Source of the DNA: Mucilaginibacter sp. OK268
GTDB taxonomy: Bacteria; Bacteroidota; Bacteroidia; Sphingobacteriales; Sphingobacteriaceae
Length of the DNA stretch: 64,000 nucleotides
Assembly (NCBI RefSeq): GCF_900103125.1
Contig: NZ_FNJV01000002.1
Location: forward strand, 1 to 64,000
Direction: 5' to 3'
Numbering within the stretch: position 1 is the stretch's first letter; every line of letters begins with the position of its first letter. The position numbers and the translations under genes are program-made. The notes under the pieces are model-generated. The model searched no databases, was not told the origin of the DNA, and was given only the letters and a program-made list of their open reading frames with translations. Positions 26,485 through 35,124 of this stretch are shown piece after piece.

Positions 26485-26934
26485 TTATTTTACAGATATG
26501 CTAAAGTCTATATCATCCGGCGGCAAGCACTTCTGATCGTTACAGGTCATATATTCCAGCTTACCGCTAACGGTAACCTGCCTGGCCTTCAGCTTAATCT
26601 TTTGCCGAAAAATCACACTCTTTTCAAAAAAACCAACTTCCATTCCAAAAGCTTTTTCCATTCGAATAATAGGCTATGGCTCAGTGGTTTTACCTACCAT
26701 AGCAAAAGTATTTGATGGGGTAAAATCAATAGTGGTTTTTACCGGGCCGCCATCTTTAACAAACTGAGAGTACACGTGCCAGCCGGCATCAATAGTTGCT
26801 TTAATAAATACTACAGCCTCTGTCGCGCTGGTTTTCTTAGCGGCATAGCTCCACTTTACCGGTTGCAAAATTTGCGATTTGCTTTGCAGGGCAAACAAGA
26901 TCAGCACGGTTATTATCGTTGTAATTTTTTTCAT
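26485..26934 (-). pseudogene. DsbD-alpha-like periplasmic domain with in-frame amber stop
   Basis: A 149-codon frame read through one TAG at 26674-26676 (codon 87). Before the stop: signal peptide and the opening of a DsbD N-terminal (alpha) domain (PVKWSYAAKKTSATEAVVF, DAGWHVYSQF, ending GKTTEP). After the stop the frame is unbroken and continues the same domain: MEKAFGMEVGFFEKSVIF, then VSGKLEYMTCNDQKCLPPDD with the domain's two Cys, ending SISVK and TAA. Related proteins usually have Lys after GKTTEP, so one base change (AAG to TAG) would explain it. Inactivation, a sequencing error, or suppression are the options. The lost part includes both Cys. Confidence 0.8.
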
Positions 26935-26953
26935 CTTATTTTTTTTTGATTAA

Positions 26954-27976
26954 TTATTGAATAACGGGTTCATTCAGGCGGGATATGGGCTGATACCCGG
27001 TAAAATCCGTATTTGTTGAGATGTATCCCTGTTTAATGGGTTCTTCTTTTACCAGATCGGTACTGAGGTACTTTTTATTGCTGTCACATAGCAGCGTAAC
27101 CACGACCGCGTCCACTCCCAACTGTTCCTTTAATTTAATGGCGCCGATAACATTGGCCCCTGACGATATTCCTACCGCTAATCCCAATTGTTTAGATAGC
27201 TTTTGCGCCATAATGATCGCATCACCATCACTGGCCTGCACGACCGCGTCCATGGTGTCCAGCTTTACAATTGCCGGTATAAACTCATCGGAAATTCCCT
27301 GTATGCGATGGCTGCCTACCTTGTGCCCGGTTGTTAACGTTGGCGACTCAGCGGGTTCAAGGGGATGGATCTTCACTTCGGGATTCATCAATTTCAGGTA
27401 TTTGCCGGTTCCCATTACGGTTCCGCCTGTACCTACTCCTGCGACAAATGCATCGGGCTTAAGGCCCAGGCCAGCGAGTTGCTCCCATATTTCGGGCCCG
27501 GTAGTCATTCCGTGCGCTTCGGCATTGTAAAGGTTTTCAAATTGCCTGGGTAAAAAAACGCCGCCATCATCGGCTAATTCCTCACTTAATTTGATACTGC
27601 CTAAAAAACCGCCTTGTTCTTTACTGATCAATAACACTTCGGCTCCCATGCTTTTGATAATATCAATCCGCTCTTTACTTAGCCAATTGGGCATAATTAT
27701 TTTTACATCGTGACCCAGCGCCCTTCCTATTGCTGCAAAGGCAATACCCGTGTTGCCGCTGGTGGCCTCAATGATGGTATCGCCGGATGATATATTTCCA
27801 TTTTTGTAAGCCTTGTATAAAATATACAGCGCCATCCTGTCCTTTACACTGCCTGTAAGATTATAATGTTCACATTTTACATAAATTTCTCCAGGCTTGC
27901 CCTCGTAGGTATACTGTAATTTTAACATCGGCGTGTTGCCCACCAGATACCATAAGTCCTGAAACTTCTTTTCCAT
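26954..27976 (-). CDS. PLP-dependent cysteine synthase family protein
   Basis: About 340 residues from the ATG at 27976; an in-frame ATG at 28015 would add 13 residues without homology to the family start. The fold-type II PLP enzyme signatures are visible: the Schiff-base Lys in LTGSVKDRMA, the substrate loop SGNTG, and the phosphate-binding GTGGT. Members make cysteine from O-acetylserine and sulfide, or related beta-replacement products such as cystathionine. The end (RLNEPVIQ) is not the CBS regulatory domain. Its location next to DsbD parts and divergent from an Lrp-family regulator suggests a sulfur or thiol function and regulation by that protein. Confidence 0.88.
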   Translation of the reverse strand: MEKKFQDLWYLVGNTPMLKLQYTYEGKPGEIYVKCEHYNLTGSVKDRMALYILYKAYKNGNISSGDTIIEATSGNTGIAFAAIGRALGHDVKIIMPNWLSKERIDIIKSMGAEVLLISKEQGGFLGSIKLSEELADDGGVFLPRQFENLYNAEAHGMTTGPEIWEQLAGLGLKPDAFVAGVGTGGTVMGTGKYLKLMNPEVKIHPLEPAESPTLTTGHKVGSHRIQGISDEFIPAIVKLDTMDAVVQASDGDAIIMAQKLSKQLGLAVGISSGANVIGAIKLKEQLGVDAVVVTLLCDSNKKYLSTDLVKEEPIKQGYISTNTDFTGYQPISRLNEPVIQ

Positions 27977-28190
27977 ATTTATTGTTAAATCCAATACTGC
28001 TACCCCGTCTGTCATACTTTAATTTTATTGGTTAAATTTCAGCATATCCTATAATAGTAACAATCATTATCAAAAAAACCGTAAATTTTATGGTTAATTA
28101 CAATTATAGTTTGCTTATTTTCAGCTTTTAAAACTATTAGTTCCTATCATTGTATTTTTTTTCAACAGCCCACCTTTTAAACTTTTATAA

Positions 28191-28652
28191 ATGAACGATT
28201 TAGACGCAACTGACCTTGAAATTTTAAAGCTTTTACAGCAAAATGCTTCATTAACCAATAAGGAGATATCTTACAAGCTTCATAAATCAATTGCCACTAT
28301 TCATGAAAGGATCAGGCGGTTGAAAGACCAGCGTTACATTAAGCGCATTGTAGCTATTCTGGACAGCAAAAAAATCAACAGAAACCTGATTGCATTTAGC
28401 CATGTACTTTTAAATGACCATACCGCCAATACGCTAAATAATTTTGAAGCGGAAGTTGCCAAGTTCCCTGAAGTAATGGAATGTTTCCAGATGACCGGGA
28501 CCTTTGACTTTATCCTGCGTATAGCCACAAGTGATATGGAGGCTTACCATCATTTTTACCGGAACAAGCTGGCAACCCTACCCAATATTACCACCGTGCA
28601 AAGCTTCTTTGTTTTGTCTGAAACTAAGAGCGATACGGCATATCCGTTATAA
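28191..28652 (+). CDS. Lrp/AsnC-family transcription regulator
   Basis: A 153-residue leucine-responsive type regulator. Its N-terminal winged helix-turn-helix (residues 5-60) begins LDATDLEILKLLQQNASLTN and continues with HKSIATIHERIRRL. The C-terminal RAM/ligand-binding domain (about 70-150) includes MTGTFDFILRIATSDM. Such proteins usually bind an amino acid and control transport or metabolism. It is divergent from the cysteine-synthase-like gene with 175-215 bp between the starts, an arrangement typical for a regulator of the neighbour. The ligand is unknown; a sulfur amino acid is a guess. Confidence 0.93.
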   Translation: MNDLDATDLEILKLLQQNASLTNKEISYKLHKSIATIHERIRRLKDQRYIKRIVAILDSKKINRNLIAFSHVLLNDHTANTLNNFEAEVAKFPEVMECFQMTGTFDFILRIATSDMEAYHHFYRNKLATLPNITTVQSFFVLSETKSDTAYPL

Positions 28653-28666
28653 ATTTTACTATTTAA

Positions 28667-28704
28667 TCAAACAGGCAACATGTGTAAGGATGTTGCCTGT
28701 TTGA
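28667..28704. terminator. Strong hairpin between convergent genes
   Basis: A perfect 15-bp stem pairs 28667-28681 (tcaaacaggcaacat) with 28690-28704. It separates the Lrp gene and the M16 peptidase gene and probably ends both transcripts. Confidence 0.7.
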
Positions 28705-28758
28705 TGAGTTTACTTATCTGAAAGTTTATAGTGATTTATATTACCGGCTTGTGTTATA

Positions 28759-31710
28759 TCAATAGCCAAAAATCTCTTCTAATGTTAATTTTTTAACATC
28801 CCCATACTGTTTTAATATTTCCGGGGTGATCTTCTTTTCCGAACCCAGAACACAGTAGACGTAAGGTTTATCTTTCAGATTATCATCATGAAATTTTTGA
28901 ATATCTGCAAAATTAATCTTGTCGGCCGTTTCAAATACCTGTTTTCGATAATCATAATCTAGCCCCAGTTTTTGTGCAGCCAGGTAATTGTAAATAATGC
29001 CATCCTGGGTGATCCGCTCTGTTGCAATATCCTGCTTAATACCTTGCCGGGCATTTTGTAACAGGGTGTTATTTTCAGGCATGTCATTTAAGAGTTCATT
29101 CATACCATGGATAGCATCATTCATTTTATCGGCCTGTGTACCTACATAAGCTATCTCTGAATACCTGCCGTCCTTTTTATCTGGCGATACATATTGCGCA
29201 AAGGTTGAATAAGCCAATGCTTTTGATTCTCTGATAGTTTGAAATACAACAGAGCCCATGCCAGCACCAAAATAAGTATTAAACACATTGATGGTAGCGG
29301 TATTATCCGGATTATAATTACTCGTGTTACGCACCCAGTATACTTCTGATTGTACCATGTCATAATCGGCAAATAATACCTGGTTACTGCTTTGGCTGGT
29401 TTTATCAAACACTCTGACCACCGGGGTTACCGCAAACTGAGCCGGCATGGGATGCAGTTTACCAAGTTTAGCTGCTAAAGATGTGATTGCAGCCGGTCCG
29501 TAATAAAGCACAGTGTGTTTATAGTTCATGAAGTTGTGCAGTATTGTGGTAAGCTGCTCTGCAGTCACACTGTTCAACTCCGCTTTACTCAATTGGTAAT
29601 TGTACGGGTTATTGGGGCCATACATGGCATACTGTATCAGCCCGCGCATAATAGTTGCCTTGTTAAGTTTATTATTTTCCCTTGCTTTTTCAATACGGCC
29701 CTTAAAGGCGGTAAATGCTCCTTCGTCAGCTTTGCAGTTAGCTGCCAGATTTTCAAATAATGATACCGCTTTATCAAAATTTTCCTGTAAACCGGTAATA
29801 GTTACCGTGGTTACATCGGTACCTACGGCTATATTGTAGTTGCAGGCGATGTTATAAAACGCTTTAATGATGGCTTCTGCCGATGTTTTATCAGTACCTA
29901 GAAACTGAAGGTATTGTGCGGCAAGGGGCAGCATTTTGTTATTCCAGCTACCCATATCAAAACGGTAAGACAGGGTAAAGAGCGAATTATCCTTATTCTG
30001 TACATACAGCATATCGGTTATACCTACTTTGCTTTTCTGTATATCCTTTTTATAATCTAACCACTGCGGCTGTACCGGTGTTGCAGGCATGGCAGCAATG
30101 GTTTTCAAAAATGGCGACTGCGCTTCCTTATTGATAAATATTGGTGTAATTGCAGGCTTTTCAACCTTTACAATGCTTTTATCTTCGCCAATGCGCTTAT
30201 AAACCAGTACAAAGTTATTGCCCAGGTATTGATTAGCAAAATCAACCACCTGCTGCTTGTTTACTTTGGCCATTTCATCAAGCAGCCCCACATCATTTTG
30301 CCAGTTATTACCTTTATGCTTTATAAAAGCATCCATCAGGTTATTGGCACGGTTATCATTTTTTTCGAGGTCTTTGATATCTGAAAGACGAGCGTTGTTC
30401 ACTATAGCTTTCACCAGTGTGGCGTCAAAATCGCCTTTTTTAATTTTTTCTATCTGAGCCTGCAAAAGTTCTTTAACCTCATCAAGACTTTGACTCTTTT
30501 TGGCTTTACCATTTAAAACCAGCATGGCATAGTCCTTAAAGCTTTGTCCATAAGCTCCAGCCCCCTGTACTTTTTGCTGTTGATTCAGGTTCAAATCAAG
30601 CAAGCCTGCTTTGCCGTTGCTCAGCAACTGACTTACCACCTCCAGCATTACCTGTGCGTGGCTATCCTGTACGCCTGGCATACGATAGGCAATATTTATG
30701 CTTTCTGCATCGGGGCCCAATACTTCTTTAACTACAGGAGCTTTGATAGGCGCTTCAGGAGCAGGTGTATATTCATGCAAAGGCTTAGGTTGCATGTAAG
30801 CAAAATCAGCATCGATCTTTTTGATCAGGTAAGCAGGGTCAAAATCTCCCGACATGATGATGGCCATATTGTTAGGTACATACCAGGTATTGTAAAAATT
30901 GCGTATGGCAATTAACGAAGGATTTTTCAAATGCTCTACCGTACCGATAGTGGTTTGCTGTCCGTAATTATTGGTTGGGAAAAGGCCGTCTAACATGGCG
31001 GCGTACACCTTACGCGGGTCGTTGTCTAATCCCCGGTTTTTTTCTTCATATACCGCTTCCAGCTCGGTATGGAATAAACGGAATACCGGGTAACGGAAAC
31101 GCTCGGCCTGCACCGCCAGATATTTATCTATTGATGACGATGGAACATCCTCCTGGTAAACTGTTTCTTCAACAAATGTATGGGCATTGGTACCTTGTGC
31201 ACCCATACCTGCCATTAGTTTATCGTACTCATTAGCTATAGCATAGTGCGAAGCCAGGCCCGATACACTGTCAATCCGGTGGTATATTGTTTTGCGCGAT
31301 GCTGCATCACTTGTATGGTTATATTTGTCGTACAATTGCTCAATCTGGTCAATATATGGTTTCTCCTTAACCCAATTCAGCGAGCCATATTTATCCGTTC
31401 CCTTAAAAAGCAGGTGCTCCAGATAGTGTGCAAGACCCGTATGATCTTTCGGATCATTGTTACTCCCTGCACGCACACCAATCAGCGTTTGTATACGCGG
31501 TTCCTTCTTGTTAACACTCAGGATAACTGTTAAGCCATTTTTGAGCTTGTAAAACTGTGCGTGCATGGGATCACCGGTTACATAACGATACGTATAAGCA
31601 CCTTCAGTGGCCTTTTTCCATTCGTGTTTTACCTGGGCATTTACCCCAGATATACCTGCAATGATAAACCCCGTAAATGCCAACAGGTATTTTCCTTTTT
31701 TGTAGTTCAT
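28759..31710 (-). CDS. Secreted M16 family metallopeptidase
   Basis: A 983-residue pitrilysin/insulinase-type peptidase with a signal peptide (about 1-25, ending VNAQ). The zinc-binding inverted motif HxxEH is HYLEH at residues 95-99, and the downstream zinc ligand Glu lies in the EAVYEEKNRGLDNDP stretch. Two M16 halves follow (active N-half and a structural C-half with the R/Y pair region), as expected for a full-length protein. It is expected to degrade peptides in the periplasm. It follows a SusC/SusD-TlpA cluster on the same strand, and M16 peptidases often sit in such clusters in this bacterial group, so the locus is probably for oligopeptides. Confidence 0.92.
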   Translation of the reverse strand: MNYKKGKYLLAFTGFIIAGISGVNAQVKHEWKKATEGAYTYRYVTGDPMHAQFYKLKNGLTVILSVNKKEPRIQTLIGVRAGSNNDPKDHTGLAHYLEHLLFKGTDKYGSLNWVKEKPYIDQIEQLYDKYNHTSDAASRKTIYHRIDSVSGLASHYAIANEYDKLMAGMGAQGTNAHTFVEETVYQEDVPSSSIDKYLAVQAERFRYPVFRLFHTELEAVYEEKNRGLDNDPRKVYAAMLDGLFPTNNYGQQTTIGTVEHLKNPSLIAIRNFYNTWYVPNNMAIIMSGDFDPAYLIKKIDADFAYMQPKPLHEYTPAPEAPIKAPVVKEVLGPDAESINIAYRMPGVQDSHAQVMLEVVSQLLSNGKAGLLDLNLNQQQKVQGAGAYGQSFKDYAMLVLNGKAKKSQSLDEVKELLQAQIEKIKKGDFDATLVKAIVNNARLSDIKDLEKNDNRANNLMDAFIKHKGNNWQNDVGLLDEMAKVNKQQVVDFANQYLGNNFVLVYKRIGEDKSIVKVEKPAITPIFINKEAQSPFLKTIAAMPATPVQPQWLDYKKDIQKSKVGITDMLYVQNKDNSLFTLSYRFDMGSWNNKMLPLAAQYLQFLGTDKTSAEAIIKAFYNIACNYNIAVGTDVTTVTITGLQENFDKAVSLFENLAANCKADEGAFTAFKGRIEKARENNKLNKATIMRGLIQYAMYGPNNPYNYQLSKAELNSVTAEQLTTILHNFMNYKHTVLYYGPAAITSLAAKLGKLHPMPAQFAVTPVVRVFDKTSQSSNQVLFADYDMVQSEVYWVRNTSNYNPDNTATINVFNTYFGAGMGSVVFQTIRESKALAYSTFAQYVSPDKKDGRYSEIAYVGTQADKMNDAIHGMNELLNDMPENNTLLQNARQGIKQDIATERITQDGIIYNYLAAQKLGLDYDYRKQVFETADKINFADIQKFHDDNLKDKPYVYCVLGSEKKITPEILKQYGDVKKLTLEEIFGY

Positions 31711-31843
31711 TTTTGTATGTCTAATATTTTTATTTCTCTGCTCCTTAAATGTAATAGCGGTTATCTTAATGGTTTTTCGGGTTTCATTTTAAAAGTTTAA
31801 CCGGGCCCGATACCTCTAAAACATTCCCTGCACAATTAGAAAG

Positions 31844-31911
31844 TTCAGTAAAACTCACCATTGTTGCTCATTATAACAATGACTACCATTAAAACCGGAA
31901 ATTTTACTGAA
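31844..31911. repeat. Nested inverted repeat upstream of the M16 gene
   Basis: Outer arms ttcagtaaaa (31844-31853) and ttttactgaa (31902-31911) surround inner arms cattgtt (31859-31865) and aacaatg (31875-31881). It lies in the 350-bp gap between the TlpA stop and the M16 start. No gene is seen in this gap. It could act as a leader structure or regulator site. Confidence 0.6.
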
Positions 31912-32063
31912 TAACCGTTTTAAACTGTGTTTTTTTTGCTTTAGGGGTCCTATTTAATTAATCACCCATTTTTTTTACACTTCAGGCAAGGCTATTACCA
32001 TAAGATCCATCCCCTTCAATAACCTTCACGGCGACACATTACAGGATATTTATATATTATCCG

Positions 32064-33596
32064 CTACGAATTACTTTTGGCCATATCAATCATCATGGAC
32101 AGTTCATCAACAGCCGCTTCGTTACTACCATCAAAACCCGTTAATTTAAAGCGAATATTACCATTGGCATCAATTACAAATTTTGCAGGAATACCCAATA
32201 CCTTATAGCTGCTTACCACTTTATTTTCTTTGGTTTCCGGATCTTTCAGATCCATCAGCACCTGAAAGCTATATTTCTTTCCCGTTATATAATCACCTGC
32301 ATCTTTTGTTGCCGTAGCTGTTTTTTCCCAGGTATGAATAAACAGGAATTTAACTTTGGGATCATCCTTGTATTTATCTACCGCCATTTGCATGGCCGGA
32401 AAGGATGCTTTGCAAGGGCCGCACCAGGTAGCCCAAAAATCAAGAATAACAACTTTGCCTTTTAAATCAGCTAAGGAAACCTTATTGCCATTCAGATCTG
32501 TCAGGGTAAAGCCGGCAGCAGGTTCTTTAACCATTGCTTTGGTTAAAGTTTTGTTTAGATTCTCCATATAGCTCTTTCTTATCGCAGCCGAATATTCGCT
32601 GAAGCCCGCATCACTGCCTTTGACTTTAACATACAGCGACTTAAAGACTTCAGCCATCTCCGGCGTAGCTTTACCGCCTTTAACAACCTCTTCCAGTTTA
32701 TCATAAGCCTCCTTGTTACGGTTGAGAGCGATCAAAATATCGGCGAGCCTGGCATTGATGCCCGGATTTAGTTCCTTAGTACCCTTATAGGCCTTTTCAC
32801 TATAAACAAGCGCTTCGCTGTATTTCTTTTCTTCAAACAAAATATCGGCATAAGTACTTGTCAAACCGGCGTAGCCTGAAGCCGCAAAACGGGCTGCATT
32901 ACTGTTGCCTTTTTTACCATCGATGTATTGGTATGCATTTTCCATTGCCTTTTTTGCATAAAGTTCAGCATCGAGAAGATCACCGTTTTTTCGAAAATTT
33001 GCTGATAATCCGCCATAGCCATTACCTTTCCAAAAATCCGCTTCAAGCATTTCTATAAATTCGATAGCTTTTGCACTGTTTTTTTCCAAAGCATACTGAT
33101 TGGAAATCCCGTATCTTACGTAATCGTAAATCAACCTATCATCAAGTTCTCCATTATCAAACCTTTCCGGGGGGAATTTTTTAACCCAGGTCCTATAGGC
33201 CGAGTCTTTACCAGCTGCGGTTTTCTTTTCATAAACAACTCCTTCTGCAACTTTTCGGGCCTGAATTCCTTCAGGAAATAATTTGATTTCCATTTTAACA
33301 ACTGAATCAATCATTTTCAATTTTTTAAGGCGGAAATAATAGTTTAGTGTCAGGTTCATCTTTTTTTCGTCATTACTGGCTACCAGATCATTTAATTTAT
33401 TGGTTATTAAGATGGTGTCAGCCGGCTGTACAGCGATCAATCGATCAAGGTATTTTCTCGTACTATCGATGGTAATGCTTTTCTGTGCCTTTACCTCAAC
33501 AACCAAGGTCACAGGTATCAGCAGTGTCAGAATTATAATACGGCATATTTGTTTTTTTGTCATTTTCTTAAATATTGATGTTGATTCATTCATCAT
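32064..33596 (-). CDS. TlpA-like thioredoxin protein with long N-terminal domain
   Basis: A 510-residue exported protein. The N-terminus is a signal segment (hydrophobic region at about 18-36, ending EVKAQ). The middle (about 80-350) is helical with TPR-like repeats (YAKKAMENAYQYIDGKKG, and KKYSEALVYSEKAYKGTKE). The last 150 residues are a TlpA/ResA-type thioredoxin domain with the CGPC centre in DFWATWCGPCKASFP and a typical insertion helix. It would reduce periplasmic disulfides with electrons from a DsbD-type transporter. It follows SusD after an intercistronic hairpin, as the third gene of the cluster. Confidence 0.88.
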   Translation of the reverse strand: MMNESTSIFKKMTKKQICRIIILTLLIPVTLVVEVKAQKSITIDSTRKYLDRLIAVQPADTILITNKLNDLVASNDEKKMNLTLNYYFRLKKLKMIDSVVKMEIKLFPEGIQARKVAEGVVYEKKTAAGKDSAYRTWVKKFPPERFDNGELDDRLIYDYVRYGISNQYALEKNSAKAIEFIEMLEADFWKGNGYGGLSANFRKNGDLLDAELYAKKAMENAYQYIDGKKGNSNAARFAASGYAGLTSTYADILFEEKKYSEALVYSEKAYKGTKELNPGINARLADILIALNRNKEAYDKLEEVVKGGKATPEMAEVFKSLYVKVKGSDAGFSEYSAAIRKSYMENLNKTLTKAMVKEPAAGFTLTDLNGNKVSLADLKGKVVILDFWATWCGPCKASFPAMQMAVDKYKDDPKVKFLFIHTWEKTATATKDAGDYITGKKYSFQVLMDLKDPETKENKVVSSYKVLGIPAKFVIDANGNIRFKLTGFDGSNEAAVDELSMMIDMAKSNS

Positions 33597-33682
33597 TTCT
33601 TCTTAATCGTGTATGTTTTTTGATGTCGAACTCTTACAAACATTTGATGTACTAGGACGAAAGTTTTAATCAGATCATTAAA

Positions 33683-33708
33683 ACCCGCTATTTAAGAATA
33701 GCGGGTTA
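33683..33708 (-). terminator. Hairpin between SusD and TlpA genes
   Basis: aacccgctatt (33683-33693) pairs with aatagcgggtt (33698-33708). On the minus strand it follows the SusD stop and is followed by tttaat. Partial termination could lower tlpA expression relative to susCD. Confidence 0.65.
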
Positions 33709-33718
33709 TTTATAATCA

Positions 33719-35113
33719 TTAATTGTATCCGGGGTTTTGGATAAGGTTGTTATTTAAAACAATTTGATTGTAAGGGATAGGTAACAGCACAGATGTTGAT
33801 TTCCAGGTAGCAGGTTTTAAAGCACCTATCACGGCAGCGGCTTGTCCTGTGCGTTTTAAATCAATCCATCGTTGTCCCAGTTCTCCAAATAGTTCAACTT
33901 TTCTTTCATTGGCAATTGCCGTTAAAAGTAGGGGTTGGGTGCTGGCAGTGGTGTTGCCGAGCCCCGCGCGGTTGCGAACCACATTTAAATCGTTTTGAGC
34001 CCCTGAAATATTAACCTGCTGGGCTCTTGCCTCAGCACGAATCAGGTACTGTTCTGCTAAACGTAAAATAACGTTAAACTCGTTACCTGCTGTGGCCGTA
34101 GGCAATTTATATTTGTTAATGCGGTAATATTTAACGGCATTATAAGTAGTTGAATCTACCCAGCTGGTTTTGCGGGTGTCGCCTGGTTCAAAGGAATTGG
34201 TAAATGTCGGGTATAATACATAGATAGGGGGAGCCACTGTCGTAGCTGAGGTCGTTGTACGATAGTTTGGACCAAATGTGGAATAGCCATAGTAGGTTGC
34301 AAATTGCAATATGGTTTCTTTACTGGTGTTGATAAACACGTTGCTTAAAGCATCCAGGCTATAAGTCCCCGAACTAATAACCAGTGTGGCCTGAGCCTCC
34401 GCATTGACGTAATCCTTATTATACAGGTAGGTACGCGCTAGTAAAGCAGCGGCGGCCCATTTGTTTACCCGCCCCCTTTGCCCGCTAGTTCCGGCGTAGG
34501 CGGTTGGTAGTAATGCCTCTGCATCCTTTAAATCAGAAATTACTTGTGCCCAAATCTCATCAGCGGCAGATCTCGGTAGAAATGCATTATCGATCTGGGT
34601 TGCACTTAATGATAAGGGAACTCCACCAAAATGGTGTGCGAGGTAAAAAAACGCAAATGCTCTGAAAAATTTAGCCTCTCCCAATAGTTGGCTTTTAAGG
34701 GATGGAGTCAGCGTGGTGGAATTTGTCAAACCATCAATGGCCAGGTTTGCCTGTCCTATCATATAATAAGAATACGTCCAGAAATTACTTTCGGAACTGC
34801 TATTTGTTGATGAGATGTTTGACCCTGCAAACTCCAGCAAGTTTGTCGATGTACCTGTATATTGCAATTCATCAGCATAAATACCATCTAAGTAACTGAT
34901 ATTGCCTAATAAAGTGATATTGTTGCTGTAAGAATACATGGCAGATACCGCCGCAGTAGCTGTAGCATCCGTTTTGTAGACCTCGCCAATTGAGACCAAT
35001 GAGGGCGCTGTATCTGTGGCCACAAACTTACTGCAGGATGAAAATATAAAACTTGCCAATAGAACCAGTCCAAGTGTATACCTTTTTATTAAATATGTTA
35101 TTGATAATTTCAT
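33719..35113 (-). CDS. SusD/RagB-type nutrient-binding lipoprotein
   Basis: A 464-residue SusD-family lipoprotein, shorter than the first (564). The lipobox Cys is at residue 27 (FSSCSKF). Motifs include LLGEAKFFRAFAFFYLAHHF and the C-terminal RLAEQYLIRAEARAQQ, both typical of this family. It starts 11 bp after the SusC stop and probably forms the outer-membrane complex with it. The linked TlpA and M16 genes point to peptide rather than sugar substrates, which is inference. Confidence 0.93.
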   Translation of the reverse strand: MKLSITYLIKRYTLGLVLLASFIFSSCSKFVATDTAPSLVSIGEVYKTDATATAAVSAMYSYSNNITLLGNISYLDGIYADELQYTGTSTNLLEFAGSNISSTNSSSESNFWTYSYYMIGQANLAIDGLTNSTTLTPSLKSQLLGEAKFFRAFAFFYLAHHFGGVPLSLSATQIDNAFLPRSAADEIWAQVISDLKDAEALLPTAYAGTSGQRGRVNKWAAAALLARTYLYNKDYVNAEAQATLVISSGTYSLDALSNVFINTSKETILQFATYYGYSTFGPNYRTTTSATTVAPPIYVLYPTFTNSFEPGDTRKTSWVDSTTYNAVKYYRINKYKLPTATAGNEFNVILRLAEQYLIRAEARAQQVNISGAQNDLNVVRNRAGLGNTTASTQPLLLTAIANERKVELFGELGQRWIDLKRTGQAAAVIGALKPATWKSTSVLLPIPYNQIVLNNNLIQNPGYN

Positions 35114-35124
35114 GATCTATATAT

